Source of the DNA: Amoebophrya sp. A120
Lineage: Eukaryota; Sar; Dinophyceae; Syndiniales; Amoebophryaceae
DNA length: 64,000 bases
Direction: 5' to 3'
NCBI GenBank assembly: GCA_905178155.1
Contig: CAJINV010000004.1
Location: 8,268,882 to 8,332,881 of the forward strand
A program made the translations under genes and the position numbers. Each line of letters starts with the position of its first letter. The stretch's first letter is position 1. The notes under the pieces were generated by a model that was not told where the DNA came from, made no database searches, and saw only the letters and a program-made list of their open reading frames with translations. Of the stretch, positions 21,334 to 31,333 are shown one piece after another.

Positions 21334-21963
21334 ATTGTACTTAAAAGAAATGAATATTAACAGCAATGTTTTTTTTTTCGGTAGTGATGAAAAATGGATC
21401 TGGTTCTTTTCTGACTTCTAAAGTGACGTGGATCTCGAGTAGTTTGAGATGAGTTAGGAGAACGAAAAAAACTGCCACCGAAATTTCAACTATGGGGTTT
21501 TCTGAAGTTCGCTGCCTGCACGGATATTTTTTGTGAAATGAAATCAATCGCGGCGTTTTGCATTGCAACTGACTTCTTGTTTCGAAAATACGAATCTGCT
21601 ACGGAAGGAGCGGTAATTGCGGCCTCTTTGTTTTCTCTCACGGTGGTTCACAACAAACGCTAAGCACGTACGGATCGACTCTCAACAAGCACCACGTCCT
21701 CGAATAACCCTGGCAACGGTTTTCAAATTCCAAAAAAAACCAACATCCCTCGGAAGCTAATCTGCTTGCACCCACAGCTAATTCTCTCTCGTTGTACGAC
21801 GAACCTCATTGGGAAGATTTTTCATTGCTGCATATCAGAAAGACGCCGGTCCATCTGATATCAAAATCGGATTTGTACTTTCGTAAAAACTAAGTTCAAC
21901 CTTTGTAGTGTTTTCAGTCCTTAAGCCCACAGCACCAAAAGAACCTCAAGTAAAGCCAATTCT
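21334..21963. other. Intergenic, no supported gene
   Basis: AT-rich, with a poly-T run near 21370. It lies between the ATG at 21333 and the stop of the next gene at 21964. Nothing recognisable. Confidence 0.4.
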
Positions 21964-23182
21964 TCACGCTGAGCAGGGGAAGCACACGCTGCAGTAGACC
22001 TCAAACTCCTCAAGGGCCGCGGCAGCGAAGTCAGCTGGGCGCAGCGGCTTGTTGCAGTAGCCCGTGTAGCTGGAGGGGTGCGTGCAGGAGCCGTCCCGAC
22101 GAGCTTCCCACCCTTGCGGGCACGTGCTGAAGTTCGGCTGACAGGACGGTATCGGGTTGAAAAAAATTTTGTCGTATTTTGAAACAGCTTTTTTTGCCAT
22201 GCACCTAGGGAAAATTTCCGTTTTTTTAGTACTTCGCTACGGTAAGTACAAACAGCCCTTTATTTCTCACCAATTCCAATTGTTCGGCTTCGCAAAATTG
22301 AACGCAATTCTGCACCGCGAAGCCATCAACGCATGACACATTCCTTCCTGCTTCAAGACATAATTTTTTTTAATCCGATGATACACTGGTCGCACTGCGC
22401 ATTGGCTCGTCCCGACGTGACGTGCGCTTCCGCAGCTTTGGCAACGCTGGTTGCGATGCTAGCCATTTTGGTCAGGGACAACTTGCCGTCCACTGCGCGA
22501 AGAAAGGAAGCTGCGCCCGCACTCGCGCCTGCAACCGGATAGGACCCAAGCTTCGTCGGCGAGCTGACCAGAGCCGCTTTCACCGCATCGTGCAACTCCC
22601 GCTGCTCCGGTGTTTCTCCGACGCTGGCAGATTTGTCGAAGGCCTGCAGTATCACCAGCAAAAGTGCCACCACAATTCACAATCTGTCATGCAATAGTTT
22701 CGGTGCTGCGGAGTCAAGTGTGGTCGGTGGGACGAATGCATGATTTGGAAATTTGTTAATTTCTTGAATGACAAACTGTCGTTCCGGCAGGTGGCATTTT
22801 TGTCTGTGATATCTGCGCCGGCAATCAGGTCCCGTTCGATGTCCTTGATCCGGTCGTCGTTCGCAGCGTCGCCAGCCGACCCTGCAACGGACGCTTCGGG
22901 CGTAGAGGACCCGGCTGCCCCCGAGTTGGCCATCAGCGAACTGATCATGCCGGCAGCCCGATCAGCGGAGCTTGCAGCGACGGATCCCGCCTCGGAGTAG
23001 GTACCAGCGCCGACCGCAGACGGAGCATAGGTCACATCCGGCGACCCCACCGGGGTGCTACCGCTACTGCCGCCTGGTCCGCGTGCAACTTCACCTCCAC
23101 GGACGGCTCCGGGGGCGTCTTTGCGCAGCTTCAAGGAGACTGCGGCGGCCACCATCCAGAAATGCACGGCGCGCGAAGACAT
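21964..23182 (-). CDS. Secreted CPW-WPC domain protein, 270 residues
   Basis: Exons: 23182-22812, 22649-22384, 22149-21964; the spliced frame is 813 bases. Residues about 8-18 (FWMVAAAVSLK) could be a signal peptide. A low-complexity Gly/Ser/Ala region follows, then a helical middle part. The last 65 residues match the CPW-WPC domain: paired Cys, CPQGW, a Cys before SYTGYC, and the closing CSVCFPC with spaced cysteines. The last exon carries most of this domain, and its CxxC start is completed only across the intron, which supports the splice. CPW-WPC proteins are known from Plasmodium and other alveolates, where several are surface or secreted proteins. The second signature reads FPC rather than WPC. 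Role here is inferred only as secreted or surface protein. Confidence 0.8.
22150..22383. mobile_element. Introner, family J
   Basis: Inverted ends TATCGGGTTGAAAAAAATTT and TATCATCGGATTAAAAAAAA. Flanks GACGG and CACTG match partly. Removal joins ANAQCDQC to CQPNFSTCP in frame, completing the CPW-WPC cysteines. Confidence 0.82.
22650..22811. mobile_element. Introner, family I, 162 bp
   Basis: Inverted ends TATCACCAGCAAAAGTGCCA and TATCACAGACAAAAATGCCA. Flanks TGCAG and TCTGC share only part. Frame is preserved after removing the element and 5 bases. Confidence 0.82.
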
Positions 23183-23454
23183 GACTGGATTCTCTTTCTC
23201 TTTAATGTGTGTTTGCTACTGCCACTTAAAACGGAGTCAAAAAGCTCAAAAAGTTCGCAACAGGGGGGCCTGCCAACAAAATCTAGTGATTTATGGTAGT
23301 TTGCTGTGTTTTGTTTTTCAAAAACGAGAAAAAACGAAGCCTTTTGGAAGTAATAAGCGTCGCTCCTGGAGCACTCTCAGATCAAGCACTCTCGCAATTT
23401 GTGCTCTGTACGCCAATTTTCGAAAACCTAAGTTTGATAAACCAATGAAAAAAA

Positions 23455-24075
23455 ACCACGACGGCAAGACACCGTTCTCTCGCAGATGACGCCTCTTTCT
23501 TGGTCCGTAAATTTTCTTTCAATAAGTTGGGAGCTGAATGGCATGCTCATTTTCTCTTTTGAAAATGGCCTCTCAACATCGGTAGACAGATTGATCGCTC
23601 AAGAAATTCGCTGACCAACCAGCAAGAGCATAATGCTCGGCTCTTGCCGTTCCAAATTACTATCACAAACTTGACTGCGCATCGTAGCCGGAAACGAGCG
23701 TAGCAATATCTCCTCCAGCACGAGTTGTGGAACGGCAAATGCCCGCGGGCGGCGCATTAGGGCTGTGTGGCGCGCTCGAACCCTACAAACGGGGCGTCGG
23801 GAACTGAGTGCAAGCAATCACGCGCCCAAGCCCCGCATCCAGTAATACTAGCGCCGCCCCGCGAGGCCTTCACGCGATTGAGGCCCCCGGCATACGTCGA
23901 AAAGACGAGTTGGCCGCCCGAAATAAGGCGGCCGGCAGCAAGAACTCGCGCGCGCAACGCGCGCGCCCGTCGGTTCTGCCGACGAGTGGCCGGCTGGGCG
24001 CAAGGGCGACCACTTTGGCAGGCCAGGCGCCCGAAAGGCCGCCGCTCCGCGGCCTCACATAAAGCGCAAAAGGAA
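23455..24075. repeat. Direct repeat copy 1, GC-rich and hairpin-rich
   Basis: About 620 bases alignable to 24727-25345, in the same orientation, with scattered substitutions and short indels. The left third is ordinary sequence; the right two thirds are very GC-rich with stems such as GGCCGCC/GGCGGCC, GCGCGCGC/GCGCGCGC (23949-23967) and GTCGG/CCGAC (23970-23984). Some stem positions change in compensation between the copies. It could encode a structured RNA, be a SINE-like element, or be part of a larger duplicated element. A minus-strand reading frame also crosses it. Confidence 0.75.
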
Positions 24076-24568
24076 TGGGTTAGCCGCGGGCAGCACCTGT
24101 CCCACCTGAAAAAACCCTGGAAAGGTATCCTGTGTAAAAACGTCCCTACCCGCAGAGTCAAGTTGGGAAATCTGCAACACGAATCCAGAAACTGTGCCAG
24201 CCACGCATGACAGGTTTTCGATGTGCTGTAGTGCAAGTCGGAAAGGCAAGCAGCATCAGGAACATTTTCTTATCCTAGTTGCAGCATTACAAATGCCAAA
24301 TCACAATGGAAAACGCCTCTCATCATGGGGATGCGCATCACACGCGTTGTCGTCTGCCGTTGCAAATAAATCCGCATGAAGGCAATCATGGGGTGGGGAC
24401 GTTTTTACACAGGATGCATAGGGCTCACACACCGGGAAGTTCGGCGGCGCCACCTCCTCAGCCTCCCCGGCGTCCTCCGCCTGCTCCTCCACGCCTTGCT
24501 CCTCCACGCCTTGCTCCTCCACCTTGTGGCAGGCCGCCAACGGGTCGCGCATAAACGCAACACCTATC
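24055..24568 (-). CDS. 3' exons of an unknown gene, possibly broken
   Basis: Exon 24568-24417 encodes a segment with two perfect repeats of VEEQG, then AEDAGEAEEVAPPNFPV. Removing the family C element and joining to 24125-24055 continues in frame to GQVLPAANPFLLRFM and a TGA. Upstream, a family A element starts at 24569 but its other end is missing, because the second copy of the GC-rich repeat begins soon after. The 5' part of this gene may have been displaced by that insertion. It could be a pseudogene fragment. Confidence 0.4.
24126..24416. mobile_element. Introner, family C
   Basis: Ends TATCCTGTGTAAAAACGTCC and its complement ending CACAGGAT. No clear matching duplication is visible (flanks AAAGG and GCATA). 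It lies between the two copies of the GC-rich repeat. Confidence 0.75.
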
Positions 24569-24650
24569 ACATCCAAATATGTCTGGGTGTGGAGGAGTGC
24601 AAGGCTTCACAAGCTCGATTGGCACCATGGCCCTCAAGTTTGTATATGCG
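24569..24650. mobile_element. Truncated introner, family A (left end only)
   Basis: Begins TATCACATCCAAATATGTCT then GGGTGTGG, as in family A. No matching right end occurs before the repeat starting near 24700. Probably cut by an insertion or deletion. Confidence 0.6.
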
Positions 24651-24726
24651 CTTTACCTAAATAAATCCACAACTTTTTCGAAAAGCTAAGTTTATTGAGA
24701 AACCAATGTGCAAAAAAAATAAAAAG

Positions 24727-25345
24727 CACGACGGCAAGACACCGCTCTCTCGCAGATTACGCCTCTCTCTTGGTCCGTAAGTTTTCATTTGATATCAATT
24801 TGGGAGCTGGATAGCACGCTCAGTTTCTTTGTTTGAAAATGGTCTCTCGTCGGTCTCGGTAGGCAGATTGATCGCTCAAGAAAATCGTTGACCAAGCAGC
24901 AAGAACATGATGCTCGGCTCTTGCCGTTCCAAATTACTATCACAAACTCGACTGCGCATGCTAGCCGGAAACGCGCGTAGCAATATCTCCTCTGGAACGG
25001 CAATCGCCCGCGGGCGGCGCGTTAGGGCTGTGTGGCGCGCTCGAACCCTACAAACGGGGCGTCGGGAACTGAGTGCGGGCAATCACGCGCCCAAGCCCCG
25101 CATCCGGTAATACTAGCGCCGCCCGGCGAGGCCTTCTTCACGCGATTGGGGCCCCCGGCATCCGTCGCAAAGACGAGTTGGCCGCCCGGAATAAGGCGGC
25201 CGGCAGCAAGAACTCGGGCGCGCAACGTGCGCGCCCCTCGGTTCTGCCGAGCAGCGGCCGGCCGGGTCTCAGGCCGACCACGTTAGCCAGGCGCCGGAAA
25301 GGCGGCGGGCACGCCGCCGGGCCGTTCCGGGGCCTCACGTAAAGC
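24727..25345. repeat. Direct repeat copy 2, GC-rich and hairpin-rich
   Basis: Second copy of 23455-24075. Matching stems here are GGGCGCGC/GCGCGCCC (25216-25236) and CTCGG/CCGAG (25237-25251). The loop TTCTG is identical in both copies while the closing pair is swapped. The copy ends with TCACGTAAAGCGCAAAAAG, as copy 1 ends with TCACATAAAGCGCAAAAGG. Confidence 0.75.
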
Positions 25346-25426
25346 GCAAAAAGAAGAGGAGGCCGCAACGGCGGCGAACTGAATCGGCCGGGCGGCTCGC
25401 TTTTGCCTCCTCTAGCGCTTAAACGG
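25341..25426. other. Long imperfect hairpin after repeat copy 2
   Basis: AAGCGC...GAGGAGGC near 25339-25360 can pair with GCCTCCTCTAGCGCTT near 25405-25422, around a GC-rich centre. It begins at the end of repeat copy 2 and may be part of it. Confidence 0.5.
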
Positions 25427-25562
25427 GCTCCACCACGCTACCCCTTCCTCATATGGAAAGAAAAACCCACCGCAGGTGCGGCCTTACAGGCTTCTTTCGT
25501 CCAGTGTAGCGATGATGTCGGAGGTTGTTTCCTTACGCTTTGGCATGATGACAGTGCAGCTT

Positions 25563-26330
25563 CTAACTAGCAAAACGGCTACACCATGCGAAAGTAGTCG
25601 CACAACTGTGGTGGTTTTTTCTATCCCCTAGGCCATCGACGTAGTAGGTCTCCACGTCGGGGGTAGACAGCCGCCGGAGCTCGCCAACGCCAAAAGAGCC
25701 TCTACTCCTTGCTCCAAGAAACGGAGGGTGCGCGGGAAATAGATCTCCTATAGTCCGCTCAGGCATTGCAATCTCAAGTGTTGCAATCTTATTGATACTT
25801 TGTACTGCAGGAAAGGCCGGGCCTTTCCTCTTTCGTCAGCGATTCGCATGAGAGGGAACATTGCCTCAGACCAGCAATGCGAGATAAAGGAAATGTCGTG
25901 TTTCGATTTTAGTTCACACGCAGTACAAACTGCCATTCGTGTTGTAAGACCTGAGTTTGCAACATCTGAGCGGGCCATATCTTTCGGTGGGCCGCACACG
26001 AAGAGCTTTCTGCTACTGCCGCCCCGATATGCACTGCAAATATGTCTGGGTCCGGAACAAGTGTGCAAGACTGGTCATGCAGGTTGTCCGTGGCCCGTGA
26101 GGTCTGGAAGGCAGGACCTAGCTTAACAGATCACTCTGTGAGATCTCGATCATGACTAAGTATCCTGCGCATGAGAAACTCCCTCTCAACCTAGTAGAAT
26201 GTGGGCGTCTCCTGGTACTCATGCAACACAGATTTTTGCATGATTCAGATGTATAGCATGACACTTTTTACGTTCCAGACCCAGACATATTTGCGTTTGA
26301 TACCGGCGCGCAAAGAAAATCCTCCGCCAT
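25563..26330 (-). CDS. Small unknown protein, about 83 residues, two introners
   Basis: Exons: about 26330-26303, 26027-25980, 25748-25563. With both elements removed the frame is 252 bases from ATG (MAEDFLCAPGG) to TAG, ending TTFAWCSRFAS. The frame upstream of the ATG stays open, so the true start may lie further 5'. No known domain. Confidence 0.5.
25749..25979. mobile_element. Introner, family F
   Basis: Ends TATAGTCCGCTCAGGCATTG and TATGGCCCGCTCAGATGTTG as complement. Flanks TCTCC and TCTTT match partly. Removal joins FVCGPPKD to LFPAHPPFL in frame. Confidence 0.82.
26028..26302. mobile_element. Introner, family A
   Basis: Ends TATGCACTGCAAATATGTCT and a right end CCCAGACATATTTGCGTTTG. 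Flanks CCCGA and CCGGC match partly. Frame is preserved across it. Confidence 0.8.
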
Positions 26331-27118
26331 CTTTGCGCAGCTTGTCTTCAATTCGTACTTGCTAAAGTCGTTGTGGAGAAGCAAAAAGGATTGATAAAAC
26401 TCGCACTTCTGACGGCGACCTGCCTTAGAAACATCGAATGAATCTAGCATGACCACTTTCAGAGTGGTGCGCTGTTGAATCTTTCTCACTAACAAACAGA
26501 CTGATGCTTCTTGTAAGAGACATCTCTCCAGCACATCCACCTGGATAGTTCGTCTCAGATTCATCTCTCTAGCACTCTGCACTCTGCAACCCAACGTGTA
26601 AAAAAGAAGTTTTTCTTTAAGCTTTAAATCGCCGTGACTGGGGTGCACGTAGTACACTCAACAAAAAGGTCTCTGTAGTAGCACAAGACGCGTCCCTCTC
26701 CAACAGCCAGATGAGCGGCTTGCTCTTCAGATTTCTTGTTCCAGCTCAAGCACAAAACCACGAACAACAGGCACCGTTCACGAGTCGCGCAAGGCGGGAC
26801 CGGTTCATCTCTCGGTACAACTGGTCGGAATGCTTTCCGCAACCTTTTTCTACTATGTCCTTTTCCGTGTCTGAACTTCGCGCAGCAGCGTAGTACTTAT
26901 GTACTACCAGACGAACAGCAAGAACTTTGTCATGCGCTTTTCAACGACGAAAGTTCGCACAAGAGCTCTAGTCACTGCCACAAAAAACTCAGCCCTGTCA
27001 CCAGCAGACCACAAAACAAACCAGTTTTATTCCGGCGAAGGTTTGCGTCAGAAACAAACCAGCTTCGTACACTTTTCTTATTCTATCGCAATGGCATGCC
27101 GGAGCGCCCGTACATCAG
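26331..27118. other. Region without a supported gene
   Basis: Open stretches on both strands (minus 26331-26657; plus 26736-27176), none with a recognisable domain. The minus stretch may be the 5' part of the 25563-26330 gene. Confidence 0.35.
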
Positions 27119-28396
27119 CTATGTTGTGCTGCCGTCGCGGGTGCTTATCACCTGCAAACATGTCTGGGCGGTGTGAAATAGTACAAGGTTTGTCATGCGG
27201 ATTTTATACCATCAACGATGCCTTTCTTTGGTGAAAACCTTCCACGCATCACAGGTCTTGTAAAGGCTGCCTAATTCTCCCTCTCCCGCATGAAAAATGC
27301 CTTAGTGGCGACATAGCATTATATACAGAATTTCATAGGTGAATCGGAAGGCAGAACCACAGGTTTGCGTCTATCCAGACCCAGACATATGAATTTGGGG
27401 TGCATATTAAGGTCGAACAGACATTCATCGAGCTCGAGTCGGCGACTTCGCGTAAATGCTGCTCCACAGCAGCAACCTCGTCCCAGTCGCACTCGTCGTG
27501 CGCGAAAACCGAGAAACCAAGCGCCCTGCTACCGTGCGGCGATTCACGCGGGCGTCGTGGCTTCAATGACGCAAAATTTGCACTCTCCGAAAGCTCGCGT
27601 CGTACCGAAGTATGCGTGCGAGGGCCACATGCGGCAGTCTGCTCGAGCACCTCGCGAAACTCCCCCGGGAGTGAGTCATTCAGGCCGTAGAACGCCACGA
27701 CGGTTGTATGAATGGGGCAAAAATCCCGATGTTCAGCGCAAAGCCGTTTTTCTTTGGAGAAAAGTTGATGTGGAATTATATTTCGAGTCAAGCATAAAAA
27801 ACGGACGAAGAAGCGAAGCACGGTGTACGAATACACCATAGTGCAAGGGAAGTAGTAGTTTATGCAGCATGAGATGCGTTCTGATGTACTTACGCAAATA
27901 ATGATATTAGCGATGCAATGCAAGTGCCTCCTGTTCAACAGAATGCGCTGGTCTTTTGTACTACCTTTCTCGACGATACGTCCGGAAGCGGTCGTATTTA
28001 TCCTGTGTAAAGACGTCCGAACCGCCCAAGAGTCAAGAAAGCAATTTTGGTCTTGCTGCACAAATCGACAAGGTCTGGCAAGTGCGCATGACAAGTTTCA
28101 ACTCGCAGCGCCACTGTGACTAGCTGATGTGGCTGCGGCATCGAAAGAAATCGACTGTCTTTAGCTTGTTTATAGCATGACACATTCTAAAACCACCATC
28201 AGATCGAAGTTTATCTTTGTGGGGCTGCGTACGAGAAACATCCTGAGCAAGACCAAGGGCATAGAAATTCGCATGTCAAATCAGGGGCGGGAAAGCTTCT
28301 CCAGAGGATAGTGTTGCAGCATCCCCAGCTCACGGTAGTGTGAAAATGAAACTCCACGCCGCGCAACTTTTCCGCGGCAAAAGCAGATATTTTCAT
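27119..28396 (-). CDS. Unknown protein, two introners and an unresolved ordinary intron
   Basis: Exon 1 (28396-28311, MKISAFAAEKLRGVEF) joins across a family C element to 27998-27895 (TTASGRIVEKGSTKDQ), which ends at a good donor GTAAGTAC. A further exon, about 27730-27407, encodes NDSLPGEFREVLEQ to FAHDECDWDEVAAVEQHL. Across a family A element it reaches a stop at 27119. I could not fix the acceptor of the ordinary intron. No known domain. Confidence 0.5.
27146..27406. mobile_element. Introner, family A
   Basis: Left end TATCACCTGCAAACATGTCT, right end CCCAGACATATGAATT...GCATA. Flanks GTGCT and TTAAG do not match. Assigned from its ends and its position between coding stretches. Confidence 0.7.
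27999..28310. mobile_element. Introner, family C
   Basis: Left end TATCCTGTGTAAAGACGTCC, right end CTTCTCCAGAGGATA. Flanks GTATT and GTGTT match at 4 of 5. Removal joins WGCCNT to TASGRIVEKG in frame. Confidence 0.82.
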
Positions 28397-28502
28397 GAAA
28401 TTACATAAAAACGCAAACTACCAATGCAGTAACCGAACGGCTATGATGAACAGCGCAGTGGGCTGCAGGGATGATTTGTAATAGTTGACCTTTCATCATC
28501 AT

Positions 28503-29656
28503 CTACATTTCGTTTGCAGCGTCTTGCGACATCGAATCGATGACAGAGTAGTCGGCATCACTCACTGCAATACTTTCGGCGAAGATGGGTGTGTTGCTGA
28601 GCCCTTCGTCTACCTAGGTACTTCTTTACTTACCGAAACCGGATCTTTGGTGCGTGGACTTTCTTTTGATATTCGGAGAAAATCCGCCATCGAAAGCACT
28701 GCTGCGGAACCGCCCGCCCCAGCGTCGCCTGCCGCAGCACCGCTCTCTTTCTGCAGGTTGTGGTGCGGGTTCTCGTGGCCTGCCGATGTTGCTTACCATA
28801 ACAGGAAGAAAAAGTTATACCCGTGCTCCCGGTTTTTTTTTTGGTTGTAATATCATGTTGCGCCTCCATTTTCAAAACGAAAGACCTTGCTGTCCCGCCC
28901 AGGGAGTCATTGGAGGTAGAGCCTCTTCCTGATTGGCTTTGGAGAGTTCACTAAACAGTTCGCGCCAGCAGGAGGAGAAACCAACATGCAAGACAATGAC
29001 ATCATGATGTGGACGCAAATTCAGCTTAAACACACCTTTTGCAGCAAACGGGAGTGATAATTTTTCATTGCGATAGTGGTGACAGTGTCGCGTCGGGGAA
29101 GTTGGCTATATCGCCGATGAAAAAATCGTCGTCTACTGCTGATTATCAACTGTAAAAATGTCTGGGTCTGGAAGAATTCAACTTGTCATGCTGATTTTGG
29201 ATTCTAAAAAAATCTGTATTGCATGAGCAGCAAAAAGAGTCCAAATTTTGCAGCACGGAAAGAGCATTTGTCATGCGGAATAGGCTTCAGGAAGCCCTCT
29301 AAAAGTCTGTGATGCTAGGGCATGCATCACAGACTTGAGGAGTCATGCAAAATGTGCATGACAAACCTGGCAATCTTCCAGACCCAGACATTTTTACATT
29401 TGATACTGATTTTTTCTTATGAGGGGTAAGTTGTCTGGATAGGGAGAAATACGCAAATGGAATAAATAAGCCAGATGCTTTGCAAAAAATCCCGTGCATG
29501 ATCCCTGGAACATGAAAAATTTATTCCCGACCCAGACAGACTTGCATTTGATATTTTCATTTTGAAAACCGCTGCCAACCCATATAATCGGAGCGCTTGG
29601 TCTAACATGCCTTTGAACTCTGTTCGAGTTCTACTTGCAAAAAGAGAAGGTCGCAT
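28503..29656 (-). CDS. Fragmented unknown gene, exon structure not resolved
   Basis: Coding-like minus segments in order: RTEFKGMLDQALRLYGLAAV (29656-29554), AVDDDFFIGDIANFPDATL (29139-29065), CWRELFSELSKANQEE (about 28960-28910), an Ala/Gly-rich segment with MADFLRISKESPRTKD (28800-28634) ending at donor GTAAGTAAAG, and DADYSVIDSMSQDAANEM with stop at 28503. Two introners lie between the first two. I could not join all parts in one frame, so part of this may be wrong. Confidence 0.35.
29144..29405. mobile_element. Introner, family A
   Basis: Ends TATCAACTGTAAAAATGTCT and CAGACATTTTTACATTTGATA, duplication CTGAT on both sides. Confidence 0.88.
29418..29553. mobile_element. Introner, family A-like, 136 bp
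   Basis: Left end TATGAGGGGTAAGTTGTCTG, right end CCCAGACAGACTTGCATTTG then ATA. Flanks are T-rich (TTTCT and TTTTC). It starts only 12 bases after the element at 29144-29405. Confidence 0.65.
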
Positions 29657-29804
29657 GAAAACAAGCTGTTTCGTATTTTTTCCATTACTGGTTATAGTTA
29701 GGGTTTATTGTCCCCGAGGACCGAGCCACCCGCTTTCATCTTCGCGTGAACACGCTCCGTGAAGACCAGGGTTCTACTTCCCAAAATTTGGCAACGATGT
29801 GTTT

Positions 29805-31333
29805 TCAACATGGTACCCACCGGTCAGAGAGCAGTCGCTTTGCCGCGTGTACCACGATTGGGGTAGCTGACTCCAGGATCCTGCTGCGCAACTGTTCGTG
29901 CAGCTGCGACGTCCGGGTTCTTCCAGAGTGGTGGTCTGTTGCAATCGAAGGCGCACCATCCGCGGTCGTGTTTTCAGCAAGCATCAAGGCGTAAGCACAG
30001 TCCACATACTCGCGGAGCTTCAAGTCGCTGCCCGCACACCTTCTCGTGAGCACCGCTGCAACCGCGTCGACAACCCAGTGTTCAGTCCTTGCTTGCTTAT
30101 CGATTATATCCACTGCAAATATGTCTGGGTCGGAAATAAAATTGTCATGCTAGTTTGTGAGTGCTCAGCTGCGCACTGCAATACGCAGGTAAGCATGACA
30201 GGTTTTTCCTTTCCTGTGTGTTCTTTCGTTTTTGCGCAAAAGCAACTGCGTCTTCGCATGACAGCCAAGAGGCTCCTTTCCTGCACATGCATCACCGAGT
30301 TAACAATGAGAGTCATCTCGGGCACGCATGATAAACTTGAATTTTCGAGAACCCGACATATTTGCAAGGCATATTAACCAAAGCTTGGGTGCAGCTTAGC
30401 GAGCTCAGATTGTGGCAGAAGCGATGACGGGCGCATGGACGCTGCTGCGGACAGAAGTTGTACGAGGTGCCGCGGCTGGACCTGCGACAGGGATGGTGGG
30501 TTCATGTTTTCTGGATCGTCTCCGGAGGGCAAAAGCGGTTCGCCGGTGATCTTGCCGGAGTAGTAGTGCGCCCGAAACAGCTGCTCACACCGCTGGACGA
30601 ACTCGTCGCCCCGTAGCCCTAGAGCGACAATGGTGTTTAGGCAGCACGCGGCCTGCGCTGGCTTGAGCAGGTTTACATCGGCGGCACACCAGGTTTTCGT
30701 CAGTTCTCGGAGCGCGTCCGCGGCAAGCGGCTTCACGACCCGCACAGGCTGGCGCAGTACGGCGGTAAGCGTGGTCACGAGCTGATCTGCATTCAGTGCG
30801 CCGCGGCGCACCTTTCTTCGAAGATGCCACACCAGATTGCAGTATTGACCGCGGGCTGTGTGGAGTTCCAAGGCCGGCATTGCGGGCTCTTGCGGTGCAA
30901 ACTCAGTTCGGCCGAGAACGAAGGCCCGTGTGTGGTACAAGGCGGCCACTGCAACGCTCGTAGACGCCCGAAGCTCTTGCCGCTTCAAATCCCAGTAGCC
31001 GCGAAACAGCGAAGTGAGCACCTCCTGTCCGCTCACCTTCTCGCGGAAGGGTCGCTCCGAGGCTGCACGATCTGACTTCCCAGTCGGTTGCCCGCGCCGG
31101 GGCGATCGTGAGGCTGCATGCAGGAAAGATTTGCCGTTTGCACCCGCTTTGCAGCCAGAGACTTCGTCCGATGGAGTTGTGCCGGTCATCTCGGAGGTCT
31201 CTGGCCGACTGGCTCTGAACGCGGTCGATCGCCAGAAGCATACCAGGGACCACCGGCTCGTCGCACGGACATGTTGTTTGGGGAACGGAAACCGCATCAA
31301 GTGCGGGGAGGCCACAAAGTCAAATCTCATCAT
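29805..31333 (-). CDS. Unknown 418-residue protein, possibly mitochondrial, helical repeat type
   Basis: Exons 31333-30374 and 30106-29805 join across one introner to give 1257 bases in frame. The first 40 residues (MMRFDFVASPHLMRFPF...) are basic and nearly free of acids, as in a mitochondrial presequence. The rest is helical and Leu/Ala-rich, with segments such as KPAQAACCLNTIVALGLRG and RELTKTWCAADVNLL that resemble the repeats of FASTK/RAP or HPR proteins of alveolate mitochondria. That similarity is by eye only, and I see no RAP domain at the C-terminus. Keeping the upstream copy of the duplication would create an in-frame TAA at the junction, so splicing must discard it. Confidence 0.65.
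30107..30373. mobile_element. Introner, family A
   Basis: Left end TATCCACTGCAAATATGTCT, right end CCCGACATATTTGCAAGGCA then TA. Flanks GATTA and TTAAC are offset. Removal restores the frame into DKQARTEHWVVDAV. Confidence 0.8.

Noticed and set aside
23757-24236. Minus-strand ORF of 159 codons across the GC-rich repeat
   Set aside because: Similarity between the two repeat copies is better explained at the DNA level, with compensated hairpins. The frame has no known domain and the copies differ by indels.
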